Assembly (NCBI RefSeq): GCF_019710635.1
Contig: NZ_JAIFZS010000055.1
Coordinates: forward strand, 1-64,000
DNA length: 64,000 nt
Source: Mycolicibacterium xanthum
Lineage (GTDB): Bacteria > Actinomycetota > Actinomycetes > Mycobacteriales > Mycobacteriaceae
Direction of reading: 5' to 3'
Shown here piece by piece: positions 54,216-62,865 of this stretch (within the stretch, counting starts at the first letter, position 1; each line of letters begins with the position of its first letter). The notes under the pieces were generated by a model. It was not told the DNA's origin, searched no databases, and saw only the letters and a list, made by a program, of their open reading frames with translations. The translations under genes were made by a program, and so were the position numbers.

Positions 54216-54404
54216 TCACGACCGGGCGACCTCCACCATCTCGAAGTCGGACTTGGCCGCGCCGCAGTCCGGGCAGCTCCAATCCTCGGGGATGTCGTCC
54301 CAGCGGGTGCCGGGGGCGATGCCGTCCTCGGGCCAACCCTTGGCCTCGTCGTACTCGAAGCCGCACTGCACGCAGACGAACAGCTTGTAGTCGGTGTCGC
54401 TCAT
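54216..54404 (-). CDS. rubB: Rubredoxin, RubA2-type
   Basis: The 62-residue rubredoxin has the iron ligands CVQCG and CPDCGA, with GIAPGTRWDDIPEDWSCPDC in the typical spacing. It carries electrons from rubredoxin reductase to the alkane hydroxylase. AGGAAG precedes the ATG. It is separated from rubA by 115 bases that hold a family 2 hairpin. Confidence 0.94.
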   Translation of the reverse strand: MSDTDYKLFVCVQCGFEYDEAKGWPEDGIAPGTRWDDIPEDWSCPDCGAAKSDFEMVEVARS

Positions 54405-54443
54405 CTGTCTTCCTTTCTGTTGCGTTCTCTTGCGTTCTCTTGC

Positions 54444-54504
54444 GTTGGCACTGCGCTCACGGCGGCGATCACTCGCACTTCGGCGCCGTGAGCGCAGTGT
54501 CAAC
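54444..54504. repeat. Family 2 hairpin between rubA and rubB
   Basis: Arms of 21 bases (54444-54464 and 54484-54504) match at 20 of 21 positions and contain CACTGCGCTCACGGCG. Next to it, TGCGTTCTCT is repeated in tandem (54421-54440). It lies inside an operon, so it may shape relative rubA/rubB levels or processing. Confidence 0.85.
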
Positions 54505-54519
54505 GGGGCTAAGCGTGGG

Positions 54520-54681
54520 CTAAGCGGGTTCGAAGTCGACCTTCTCGCGGACCGCACAGTCCGGGCAGCACCAGTCGTCGGGCACGTCGCCCCACGCGGT
54601 GCCGGCGGGAAACCCTTCGCGCGGGGCGCCCGTGGCCTCGTCATAGACATAGCCACAGCCCGGGCAGCGGTGGGCGCTCAT
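54520..54681 (-). CDS. rubA: Rubredoxin, RubA1-type
   Basis: The 53-residue rubredoxin has CPGCGYVYD and the variant CCPDCAVREKVDF. RubA1-type proteins often carry such changes near the second ligand pair and cannot replace RubA2 in alkane hydroxylation in other bacteria. The ATG overlaps the alkB stop (ATGA at 54678-54681). Confidence 0.93.
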   Translation of the reverse strand: MSAHRCPGCGYVYDEATGAPREGFPAGTAWGDVPDDWCCPDCAVREKVDFEPA

Positions 54682-55928
54682 CGCGCCGCCGCCTGGTCCG
54701 CCTGCTGCTCCTGGTCTGCGGCGTAGCGGGCCAGCACCTTGTCGCGCACCCGCGGGTGGATGTTGACCTTGGTGATGTCGCCGTCGTAGTGCTCGAGCAC
54801 CCGGTGGTCCATCACGCGGCGCCACAGCGGCGGGAAGTACGTCAGCCCGATCATCGACCCGTAGCCGCTGGGCAGGTTGGGCGCACCCTCCATGCTGCGC
54901 AGCGTCTGGTAACGCCGGGTCGGGTTGGCGTGGTGGTCGCTGTGCCGCTGCAGGTGGTAAAGGAACAGGTTGGTCACGACGTGATCGGAGTTCCAGCTGT
55001 GCACCGGCGCGCAGCGCTCGTAGCGCCCGCTGGGGTTCTTCTGCCGCAGCAGCCCGTAATGCTCGAGGTAGTTCACCGCCTCCAGCAGCGTGAAGCCGAA
55101 CACCGCGGAGATGACGATGTACGGGATCAGCGCCCACCCGAACACCGCGATCAGCGCACCGTAGAGGACCACCGAGATCGCCCACGCGTTGAGCACGTCG
55201 TTGGACCAGTGCCACGGGCTCTTACCGGCCCGCCGCAGCCTCGCGGCCTCCAGTTCCCACGACGACTTCAGGCTGCCGAACACGCTGCGCGGCAAGAACT
55301 CCCAGAACGTCTCACCGAAGCGGGCCGACGCCGGGTCCTCCGGCGTGGCGACCCGGACGTGGTGGCCGCGGTTGTGCTCGATGTAGAAGTGCCCGTAGCA
55401 GGTCTGCGCGAGCGTGACCTTGGCCAGCCAGCGCTCCAGCGAGTCCTTCTTGTGGCCCATCTCGTGGGCGGTGTTGATGCCCACGCCGCCGAGCAGGCCC
55501 ACCGACAGCGCCAGCCCGATCTTGGCCGGCCAGCTCAGCCCGCCGTCGAAGCCGAGCCAGCTGAGGTCCGACGCGGTGAACAGGTAGGCGCCGAAGATCA
55601 CGCTGGCGTACTGGAACGGGATGTAGATGTAGGTGCAGTAGCGGTAATACTTGTCGTTCTCCAGCCGCTCCATCACCTCATCGGGCGGGTTCTGCCCGTC
55701 GGGCCCGAACCTGAGGTCCAGTGCGGGCAGCAGGATGTAGAGCAGGATCGGGCCGATCCACAGCGGCACCACCGCCGCGGCGTGCCAGCCCAGCTGATTG
55801 AAAGCCCAGACCAACGGCAGCATCACGAACAGCGCCGTCGGGGCGATGAGCCCCATCAGCCAGAGGTAGCGCTTCTTGTCGCGCCACTGCTCAACATCGT
55901 TCTCGGTGGTGTCGATCTCGGTGTTCAC
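54678..55928 (-). CDS. alkB: Alkane 1-monooxygenase
   Basis: The 416-residue integral membrane hydroxylase has the histidine boxes HEMGHKK, EHNRGHH and LQRHSDHH, plus the NYLEHYGLLRQ signature of AlkB. It oxidises medium to long n-alkanes to 1-alkanols with rubredoxin as donor. A strong AAGGAGG precedes the GTG. The promoter TTTACA-17-TAGACA lies 67-95 bases upstream, with a palindrome over the -10. Confidence 0.96.
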   Translation of the reverse strand: MNTEIDTTENDVEQWRDKKRYLWLMGLIAPTALFVMLPLVWAFNQLGWHAAAVVPLWIGPILLYILLPALDLRFGPDGQNPPDEVMERLENDKYYRYCTYIYIPFQYASVIFGAYLFTASDLSWLGFDGGLSWPAKIGLALSVGLLGGVGINTAHEMGHKKDSLERWLAKVTLAQTCYGHFYIEHNRGHHVRVATPEDPASARFGETFWEFLPRSVFGSLKSSWELEAARLRRAGKSPWHWSNDVLNAWAISVVLYGALIAVFGWALIPYIVISAVFGFTLLEAVNYLEHYGLLRQKNPSGRYERCAPVHSWNSDHVVTNLFLYHLQRHSDHHANPTRRYQTLRSMEGAPNLPSGYGSMIGLTYFPPLWRRVMDHRVLEHYDGDITKVNIHPRVRDKVLARYAADQEQQADQAAAR

Positions 55929-55993
55929 TCGATTGCCTCCTTGCTGTGAGTGCGGTCACCCATTGAGGTTGACTCTAAAGCACCATTTGTCGC

Positions 55994-56023
55994 CTGTCTA
56001 GACAGAGATCCATATTTTGTAAA
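55994..56023 (-). promoter_or_regulatory. alkB promoter with palindromic operator
   Basis: On the minus strand TTTACA (56023-56018), 17 bases, then TAGACA (56000-55995). The -10 lies inside the perfect palindrome CTGTCTAGACAG (55994-56005), a natural repressor site, possibly for AlkX. The rest of 55929-56189 holds no gene. Confidence 0.7.
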
Positions 56024-56189
56024 ACCACGAGTTCCGGCGAGCGGGTGTGTCTGCACGCCGACGCGCGGTGTGTCGCGTGCGGAAGTGCACGCTCACCAGC
56101 GACGACGGCGCACAAAATGCCGGCGCGAGCGGCGTGTCCACGTGCAGGCACGCGCGCTCGCTCAACAACGCAACAAGGAGGGAAGAGGC

Positions 56190-57650
56190 TCAGCGGCGGC
56201 GGGCGACCAGGGAGTGGCGGCGGCCGTACAGGAAATACACGACGACGCCGATCGCCATCCAGACCCCAAACCGGATCCAGGTCAGCCCGGTGAGGTTCAG
56301 CATCAGCCACACGCACGCGACGATCGCCAGCACCGGCAGCACCGGCACCCACGGCGTGCGGAACCCCCGCGACAGATCCGGCCTGGTCCGCCGCAGCACG
56401 ATCACCCCCGCCGACACCAGCACGAACGCGAACAGCGTGCCGATGTTGACCATCTCCTCGAGCTTGCCGATCGGGAAGACGGTCGCGGTGACCGCGACGA
56501 CGACGCCCACCAACAGCGTGATCCGCACCGGCGTGCCGTGTCCCCCGGTCTTGGCCAGCCCCCGCGGCAGCAGCCCGTCGCGCGACATCGCGAACAGCAC
56601 CCGGGTCTGCCCCAGCACCAGCACGATGACCACCGTGGTCAGGCCCGCCAGCGCGCCGATCGAGATCACCTGGGCCGCCCAGTCGATGCCGTTGAGCGCG
56701 AACGCGGTGGCCAGGTTCTGCGTCTCGGCGTCGCGCAGGTCGGTGTAGCTGACCATCCCGGTCAGCACGATCGCCACCGCGACGTAGAGCACGGTGACGA
56801 TGCCCAGCGAGGCCAGGATGCCGCGCGGGACGTCGCGCTGCGGATTCACCGTCTCCTCGGCCGTGGTGGCCACGATGTCGAACCCGATGAACGCGAAGAA
56901 CACGATCGACGCGCCGGCCAGCAGGCCGTACCACCCGTAGTGACTGCCCTCGGCGCCGGTCAGCAGAGAGAACAGCGACTGCTCGGCCCCCGATCCACCC
57001 TCGCCCCCTTCAGCGGGCGGGATGAACGGCGTGTAGTTCTCCGTCTTGATGTAGAACGCCCCCACCGCCACCACCAGCAGCACCACCGCGACCTTGATGA
57101 CGGTGACCGCCAGGCTGACCCCCGCAGAGAGCTTGGTCCCCCAGGCCAGGATCGCGGTGACGAACGCGATGATCAGCAGCGCTCCCCAATCCAGTTGCAG
57201 CCCAGCGATATCCGCTACGCCGCCGGCGAAGCCGAACACGGTGCCCAGATAGCTCGACCAGCCCTTGGCCACGACGGCCGCCGCGACGGCGAACTCCAGG
57301 ATCAGGTCCCAGCCGATGATCCAGGCGACGAACTCGCCGAACGTCGCGTAAGAGAACGTGTAGGCGCTGCCCGCGACCGGCACGGTGGAGGCGAACTCGG
57401 CGTAACACAGTGCGGCCAGCCCGCAGGCGATCGCAGCCAGCACGAACGAGATGGAGATCGCGGGCCCGGTGATGTTGCCCGCGGTGGACGCGGTGATGGT
57501 GAAGATACCGGCCCCGATGACCACCGAGACACCGAAGACGGTCAGGTCCCACCAGGTCAGGGCCTTGCGCAGCTTGGTGCTGGGCTCGTCGGTGTCGGCG
57601 ATGGACTGCTCCACCGATTTCGTGCGCCATCGGCCCACCGCGTGGTCCAT
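56190..57650 (-). CDS. APC-superfamily amino acid permease (Rv3253c homologue)
   Basis: The 486-residue transporter has 12 or more membrane segments, the APC helix 1 motif VSVVIGAGIFTITASTAGNITGPA, and the CAT-type FFAFIGFDIVATTAEETVNPQRDVP. It probably imports cationic or other amino acids. AGAGGAA precedes the ATG at 57650. The 270-base gap 57651-57920 upstream shows no gene; the Rv3254 counterpart of M. tuberculosis is missing. Confidence 0.9.
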   Translation of the reverse strand: MDHAVGRWRTKSVEQSIADTDEPSTKLRKALTWWDLTVFGVSVVIGAGIFTITASTAGNITGPAISISFVLAAIACGLAALCYAEFASTVPVAGSAYTFSYATFGEFVAWIIGWDLILEFAVAAAVVAKGWSSYLGTVFGFAGGVADIAGLQLDWGALLIIAFVTAILAWGTKLSAGVSLAVTVIKVAVVLLVVAVGAFYIKTENYTPFIPPAEGGEGGSGAEQSLFSLLTGAEGSHYGWYGLLAGASIVFFAFIGFDIVATTAEETVNPQRDVPRGILASLGIVTVLYVAVAIVLTGMVSYTDLRDAETQNLATAFALNGIDWAAQVISIGALAGLTTVVIVLVLGQTRVLFAMSRDGLLPRGLAKTGGHGTPVRITLLVGVVVAVTATVFPIGKLEEMVNIGTLFAFVLVSAGVIVLRRTRPDLSRGFRTPWVPVLPVLAIVACVWLMLNLTGLTWIRFGVWMAIGVVVYFLYGRRHSLVARRR

Positions 57651-57920
57651 CGTCCGTTCCTCTTTCGTCACCCTCTCAGCGGAATGTACCCACTGCGCTG
57701 GGACCCGATGGGTCCATTGGCCAACACCGGCGGCTACGCGACCGTCAGCGAGCATCGGGATCGTGCGCCGCCCGAGAGCAGTCGATCGAGCGGTCGGTTC
57801 CGGCGAGTCCGATCCCGTTCCGGCGAAGGATTTTCTGCGCCGGTTCGGCCTGCTGGACGGCCTATACGTGGCGCCGGCGCGGCTGTCGGGCCGTGCGCCA
57901 CACCTCGCCCGCAGGGAAGA

Positions 57921-59156
57921 TCAGATCCCCACCGTCACCCGGAACAACCGTGTCGGCTCCTGCGCGGTCAGCCTGATCGTGCCGTCGTCGGCGCCGACCC
58001 ATGCCGCGGTGCCGCGGCTCACCCCCACCGTGCTGGTCTTGGCCTGCACCGTCGCCGATCCCTGTGCGCACAGCAGGATCTGCGGCCCGTCGTGACGGGT
58101 GGGCGCGTCGATTTCGTGCCCGAGCTGATCGCCGTCGACGCACAACACCGACACCGCGAACTCCGGCGCCGGCGTGCGATAGACGAGTTCGGCGCCGTCC
58201 CGCAGTGATTCGGGGCGCACCAACATGTCGGTGGCCGGGGTGAAGTCGAGTACGCGCAGCAACTCGGGCACGTCGACGTGCTTGGGGGTCAGGCCGCCGC
58301 GCAACACGTTGTCGGAGTTGGCCATCACCTCCACGCCGACGCCCTGCAGGTAGGAGTGCAGGCAGCCGGCGGGCAGGTAGATCGCCTCGCCGGGCTGCAG
58401 CGTCAGCCGGTTCAGCAGCAGCGAGGCCAGCACGCCGGCATCGCCCGGGTACCGTTCGCCGAGCTCAAGCACCGTCTTGGCCTCACGCTCGAATTCTTCT
58501 GCGCCCGAACGCACGTAGTTGATCGCCCCGTCGATCACCAACGGCACCAGCTCGTCGAGGTCGGGCTGCGGAAAGGTGATCCAGGTGGTGAACAGCGCGC
58601 GCAGGCCGTCGGCGTCGCACTGACCGGCCAGCAGGTTGATGAACGGGTCCAGCGCGTCGACGCGCAGGGCCCGCATCAACTGCACCGACCGGGCGGGAGG
58701 CTGGAAGCCGGCCAGGGCCTCGAACTGGTCAAGCGCGATGATGATCTCGGGTTTGTGGCTGCGGTCGCGGTAGTTGCGGTCCGGCGCGGTGACCGGTAGT
58801 CCGGCGCGCTCCTCGCAGGCGAACCCTTCGATGGCCTGCTCGGTGCTCGGATGTGCCTGCAGCGAAAGCGGTTCGTCGGCGGCGAGCACCTTCACCAGGA
58901 ACGGCAGGGTGTCGCCGAACCGGCCGCGCACCACCGGCCCGAGTTCGCCCTCGGGATCGGCGTGCAACGCGTCGAGCAGCGACCGCTCGCCGGCGTCGCT
59001 ACGCAGCCACGCCGGGTCGCCGGGGTGGGCACCGAACCACAGCTCGGCCTCAGGGTGGGCGGTCGGGCTCGGGGCCCCGGTGAAGTCGGCGATCGCGGTT
59101 CGCGAGCCCCACGCATAGGTCCGGACCGCGCCCTTGAGCAGATACACCCGACTCAA
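57921..59156 (-). CDS. manA: Mannose-6-phosphate isomerase
   Basis: The 411-residue type I isomerase has zinc ligand motifs QAHPSTEQA and NYRDRSHKPEIIIAL, plus YLPAGCLHSYLQG and the signature NSDNVLRGGLTPKHVDV. It links fructose-6-phosphate to mannose-6-phosphate for mannosylated lipids and GDP-mannose. The TTG start overlaps the stop of the preceding gene (TTGA at 59153-59156). Third in the pmmA-Rv3256c-manA operon. Confidence 0.94.
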   Translation of the reverse strand: MSRVYLLKGAVRTYAWGSRTAIADFTGAPSPTAHPEAELWFGAHPGDPAWLRSDAGERSLLDALHADPEGELGPVVRGRFGDTLPFLVKVLAADEPLSLQAHPSTEQAIEGFACEERAGLPVTAPDRNYRDRSHKPEIIIALDQFEALAGFQPPARSVQLMRALRVDALDPFINLLAGQCDADGLRALFTTWITFPQPDLDELVPLVIDGAINYVRSGAEEFEREAKTVLELGERYPGDAGVLASLLLNRLTLQPGEAIYLPAGCLHSYLQGVGVEVMANSDNVLRGGLTPKHVDVPELLRVLDFTPATDMLVRPESLRDGAELVYRTPAPEFAVSVLCVDGDQLGHEIDAPTRHDGPQILLCAQGSATVQAKTSTVGVSRGTAAWVGADDGTIRLTAQEPTRLFRVTVGI

Positions 59157-60259
59157 CCCCGAACCAGTCGCCGGTAGACCGCCGCCATCTCCAGGCGCAC
59201 GGCGAGCAACGCCAGTTGTTGTTCGGGCCGCCCCGGGCCGCGCGCCGGGACCGGGCCCGGCTCGTCCCCGGCGACCTCGACGTCCGGCACGTCGTCGGCG
59301 TTGACCACATTGACGTCGTCGAAACCCCGCAGCCGCGCCGAGATCGCGGGCCGGTCGGCGTCGGCGGTCAGCACGAAGGTGCGGGTGCGCGCCGGCAGCG
59401 GCCCTTCGATCTGTTCGTCGTGAAAGATCGACAGCGCGTCGTCGGCGCCGGTTCCGCGGCCCCAGCCGGTGCCGATCGCGGTCAGCACGTCGGCCAGCCC
59501 GGCGGCGGCCACCGTCTGGTGGGCGATGCGCAGCATCACCGTGCAGGCGTGCCGCGCCAGGATCAGCGTGGCCGCGGTGTCGCCGGCGAAGACGACGTCA
59601 CGTCCGGACATCTGGTTGGCCAGCGCCTTGGCCGGGTTGGTGAACAGGTCGCGTCCGGCGCTGTTGCGAAACGCCTCGGCGTCGAGTTCGTCGGCCAGCC
59701 CGGCCAGGTCGGCCCGAACCCCGGGGGTGATGACGTCGAGCACGGCGAGCCCGGCGGCCAGGTAGCGGACCAGCGTGAAGTCGTCGGGCACCGGCAGCCG
59801 CGGCGGCAGCGCCACCGAGCGCCCGGCGGTGGCGTCGCGCAGCGGGCCCTCGAACGGCGCGACGACGACGACGCGGGCGCCGCGCCGCACCCCGGTCGCA
59901 GCGGCCGCGACCAGCGCCGGGTCCCCGGCGTCGTCACCGGCGACGACCAGGACGTCCAGTGCGCCGATCCACGGCGGGGCCTCGGCGGCGACGACGATCG
60001 GCGCGCCCACCGAACCGCCCAGCACCGCGGCCAGCAGCGTTCCCGCGGTGTCGGCGTTGCCGCGGCCGGCCACCCAGACCACCGTGCGCGGCGGCACGTC
60101 GGAGCGCAACTCCTCGAGGTCGCCCTCGTCGAGCGCGGCCGCGGCGGCCCGCACCTGCGCGCCGGCCATCGAGGCGGCGCGCAGCAGCCCGAGCCGGTCG
60201 GCGCCCAGCAGACCGTCGGCGTCGTCGAGGTCGACCACGGCCGCCGAGGTCGCGTTCAC
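59153..60259 (-). CDS. SIS-domain phosphosugar isomerase-like protein (Rv3256c homologue)
   Basis: The 368-residue protein resembles the actinobacterial TobH/bifunctional PGI-PMI C-terminal family (VVWVAGRGNADTAGTLLAAVLG, DFTLVRYLAAGLAVLDVI, MSGRDVVFAGDTAATLILARHA). A catalytic role is unproven and it may be a regulator or pseudo-isomerase in mannose metabolism. The GTG overlaps the pmmA stop, and its stop overlaps manA, so the three are translated together. Confidence 0.85.
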   Translation of the reverse strand: MNATSAAVVDLDDADGLLGADRLGLLRAASMAGAQVRAAAAALDEGDLEELRSDVPPRTVVWVAGRGNADTAGTLLAAVLGGSVGAPIVVAAEAPPWIGALDVLVVAGDDAGDPALVAAAATGVRRGARVVVVAPFEGPLRDATAGRSVALPPRLPVPDDFTLVRYLAAGLAVLDVITPGVRADLAGLADELDAEAFRNSAGRDLFTNPAKALANQMSGRDVVFAGDTAATLILARHACTVMLRIAHQTVAAAGLADVLTAIGTGWGRGTGADDALSIFHDEQIEGPLPARTRTFVLTADADRPAISARLRGFDDVNVVNADDVPDVEVAGDEPGPVPARGPGRPEQQLALLAVRLEMAAVYRRLVRG

Positions 60260-61653
60260 GTCGGCTCCTTGACACCGGCGGTGATGTGGGAGCCGATCTC
60301 GTCCACCAAATCGTTGACGTCCTCGGCGGTGCGCGCCTCCACGTTGAGCCGCAGCAGCGGCTCGGTGTTGGACATCCGCAGGTTGAACCAGCTGCCGTCA
60401 CCGAGGTCGACGGTCACCCCGTCGAGGTGGTCGATGCCCTGCGCCCGGGAGCCGAACGCCCTGAGCACCGAGTCCACCGCGGCGGGCGCGTCGGTGACGG
60501 TGAAGTTGATCTCGCCGGAGGCCTCGTAGCGCTGGTAGTCGGCCATCATGTCGGACAGCGGGCGGTCCCGATCGCCGAGCGCGGCCAGCACGTGCAGCGC
60601 GGCGAGCATCCCGGAGTCGGCGCCCCAGAAGTCGCGGAAGTAGTAGTGCGCCGAGTGCTCGCCGCCGAAGATCGCGCCGGTCTCGGCCATCAACGCCTTG
60701 ATGTAGGAATGCCCGACCCGGGAGCGCACCGGCGTGCCGCCGCGCTCGGTGACCAGCTCGGGCACCGCGCGCGAGGTGATCAGGTTGTGGATGACCGTCG
60801 CGCCGATCTCGCGGGTCAGCTCGCGGGCGGCGACCAGCGCGGTGACCGCCGACGGCGAGACCGCCTGCCCCTTCTCGTCGACGACGAAGCAGCGGTCGGC
60901 GTCGCCGTCGAAGGCCAGCCCGATATCGGCACCGATCTCCAGCACGTGGGCCTGCAGGTCGACCAGGTTGGCCGGGTTCAGCGGGTTGGCCTCGTGGTTG
61001 GGGAAGGTTCCGTCGAGTTCGAAGAACAGCGGCGACAGCGTGATCGAGGGGATCGGGCCCAGCACCGCCGGGGTGGTGTGCCCGGCCATCCCGTTGCCCG
61101 CGTCGACGGCGACCTTCAGCGGGCGCAGCGAGCTCACGTCGACCAGGGAGCGCAGGAACTCGCCGTAGTCGGCGAGCACGTCGCGGTCGGTGACGGTGCC
61201 CCGCGGCCCGTCGAAGCCCGGCACGCCGGCGATGACCTCGTCGCTGATCGTGGTCAGGCCGGTGTCCTTGCCGACCGGCTTGGCCCCGGCGCGGCACAGC
61301 TTGATGCCGTTGTAGGCGGCCGGGTTGTGGCTGGCGGTGAACATCGCGCCCGGGCAGTCGAGCATCCCGGAGGCGAAGTAGAGCTGATCGGTCGAGGCCA
61401 GCCCGATGCGCACGACGTCGAGGCCCTGGCCGGTGACCCCGTCGGCGAACGCGGCGGCCAGCGTCGGCGAGCTGGTCCGCATGTCGTGCCCGGTGACGAC
61501 CTGGCCGGCATCCGATCCCCCACTGTCGCGGACCAGTCGGGCGAACGCGGCGCCGACCTCGGCGACGAATGCCTCGTCGATCTCTTCGCCGACGAGCCCA
61601 CGCACGTCATAGGCCTTGATGACGCGCTGCACCGCCGCGGCGGGACGAGACAT
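60256..61653 (-). CDS. pmmA: Phosphomannomutase
   Basis: The 465-residue alpha-D-phosphohexomutase has the phosphoserine loop FTASHNPAAYNGIK (about residue 104), metal site AFDGDADRCFVVDE, sugar loop GGEHSAHYYFRDFWGADSG and the phosphate loop MSNTEPLLRLNVEAR. It makes mannose-1-phosphate for GDP-mannose, needed for PIMs, LAM and mannoproteins. AAGGAG precedes the ATG. First gene of its operon. Also named manB. Confidence 0.95.
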   Translation of the reverse strand: MSRPAAAVQRVIKAYDVRGLVGEEIDEAFVAEVGAAFARLVRDSGGSDAGQVVTGHDMRTSSPTLAAAFADGVTGQGLDVVRIGLASTDQLYFASGMLDCPGAMFTASHNPAAYNGIKLCRAGAKPVGKDTGLTTISDEVIAGVPGFDGPRGTVTDRDVLADYGEFLRSLVDVSSLRPLKVAVDAGNGMAGHTTPAVLGPIPSITLSPLFFELDGTFPNHEANPLNPANLVDLQAHVLEIGADIGLAFDGDADRCFVVDEKGQAVSPSAVTALVAARELTREIGATVIHNLITSRAVPELVTERGGTPVRSRVGHSYIKALMAETGAIFGGEHSAHYYFRDFWGADSGMLAALHVLAALGDRDRPLSDMMADYQRYEASGEINFTVTDAPAAVDSVLRAFGSRAQGIDHLDGVTVDLGDGSWFNLRMSNTEPLLRLNVEARTAEDVNDLVDEIGSHITAGVKEPT

Positions 61654-61765
61654 AGAGCTCCTTGAACGACAGAACCGGTACCGCCAAGCCTAGCCGTCGC
61701 GTGCGACGGCCATGGCCACTAGTCCCACCCTCGGCGCCGCCGTTGCCGAACTGGCACCACCGTCC

Positions 61766-61826
61766 GCCGAAATGGCATTCCGGCAGGCGAAATGCGAGTG
61801 AACGCCTGCTGGAATGCCAGTTCGGC
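61766..61826. repeat. Interrupted palindrome, family 1, copy C
   Basis: Arms at 61766-61786 and 61806-61826 repeat copy A almost exactly, again with a 19-base spacer. A partial left arm (GCCGAACTGGCA) precedes it near 61745. It lies between pmmA and the DUF3499 gene, both on the minus strand, so it is downstream of the DUF3499 gene and upstream of pmmA. Confidence 0.88.
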
Positions 61827-61836
61827 GCTGGATGGC

Positions 61837-62256
61837 TCAGTCGGTGGGGTCGGGCAGCACCCGCAGGTGGCCCCGGCGTCGGCCGTTGGTCTCCGGCCGG
61901 CGGGCCGGCGGCGCCATCAACGCGCCCCCGAGGGCGCCGGTGACCGGGTCGGAGAAGCCCGGGGTGAAGCCGGCCGCGGGCGCGGCGCCGTCCCTGCCCT
62001 CCCGGACCGCGTCGGCGAGCGCGACCAGGTCGTCGTCGTCGGGGTGCGGCGGCAGCGGACCGGCGTGGCGCACCAACTCCCAGCCGCGCGGTGCGGTGAT
62101 CCGGCCGGCGTGCATGACGCACAGGTCCCACGAGTGCGGCTCGGACACCGTGGCCAGCGGCCCCACCACGGCCGTCGAGTCGGAGTACACGAACGTCAGC
62201 GTCGCGACAGCGTAGTGAGGACACCCGGGCCGGCAGCAGCGACGGGCAACATTCAC
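61837..62256 (-). CDS. DUF3499 family protein (Rv3258c homologue)
   Basis: The 139-residue protein begins with a zinc-binding-like CCRPGCPHYAVATLTFVYSDSTAVVGPLA and continues EPHSWDLCVMHAGRITAPRGWEL; Cys and His spacing suggests a small metal-binding domain. Function unknown; strongly conserved next to pmmA and whiB2 in actinobacteria. TAGCCT lies six bases before the GTG (leaderless), head-to-head with the Rv3259 homologue. Confidence 0.87.
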   Translation of the reverse strand: MNVARRCCRPGCPHYAVATLTFVYSDSTAVVGPLATVSEPHSWDLCVMHAGRITAPRGWELVRHAGPLPPHPDDDDLVALADAVREGRDGAAPAAGFTPGFSDPVTGALGGALMAPPARRPETNGRRRGHLRVLPDPTD

Positions 62257-62345
62257 AGCGGAAGGCTATCGTGCGCAATCGCCCCGATCGCGGCGGACAC
62301 GCGCAGTCGTGGGGCGGCCGAAGCCCAACCGTTACGATCTTTTTC

Positions 62346-62810
62346 GTGAGCTTGCGCAACCATCGGGGGTCGCGACGGGGCCGCGAGATGCGGGGACCGT
62401 TGCTCCCGCCGACCGTTCCGGCCTGGCGCAGCCGCGCGGAACACTTCGACATGGCGGTGCTGGAAGCCTACGAACCGATCGAGCGACGCTGGCAGGACCG
62501 CGTGTCGGCGCTGGATGTGGCGGTCGACGAGATTCCGCGCATCGCGCCCAAGGATCCGGACAGTGTGCAGTGGCCGCCGGAGGTGATCGCCGATGGTCCG
62601 ATCGCGCTGGCCCGGCTGATTCCTGCCGGGGTGGATGTCCGCGGCAACTCCACGCGGGCGCGAATTGTGTTGTTCCGCAAGCCGATCGAGCGTCGAGCCA
62701 AGGACACTCTCGAGTTGACCGAGCTGCTGCATGAACTGTTGGTGGCTCAGGTGGCCACCTATCTGGGTGTCGAACCGTCGGTCATCGACCCGACGCTCGA
62801 CGAGGACTAA
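62346..62810 (+). CDS. Zincin-like metallopeptidase-family protein (Rv3259 homologue)
   Basis: The 154-residue protein belongs to the metallopeptidase family often annotated near whiB2. The expected HExxH is reduced to HELLV (LTELLHELLVAQVATYLGVEP), so the zinc site looks incomplete. Earlier motifs are FDMAVLEAYEPIERRW, DEIPRI and IVLFRKPIERRA. TACGAT at 62333-62338 lies seven bases before the GTG at 62346, indicating a leaderless start. Confidence 0.85.
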   Translation: MSLRNHRGSRRGREMRGPLLPPTVPAWRSRAEHFDMAVLEAYEPIERRWQDRVSALDVAVDEIPRIAPKDPDSVQWPPEVIADGPIALARLIPAGVDVRGNSTRARIVLFRKPIERRAKDTLELTELLHELLVAQVATYLGVEPSVIDPTLDED

Positions 62811-62824
62811 CTCTGGAGGATCAG

Positions 62825-62848
62825 GGGCGCGTCAACGCTGACGTGCCC
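62825..62848. terminator. Hairpin between the Rv3259 homologue and whiB2
   Basis: Arms 62825-62834 and 62839-62848 (GGGCGCGTCA with TGACGTGCCC, 9 of 10 pairs) enclose a four-base loop between two convergent stops. Confidence 0.65.
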
Positions 62849-62865
62849 GGGTGCGCCGGCGGGCG

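Noticed and set aside
55950..58208. Long plus-strand frame opposite the permease gene and manA 3' end
   Set aside because: Arg/His/Asp-rich composition without any motif and full overlap with clear genes on the other strand.
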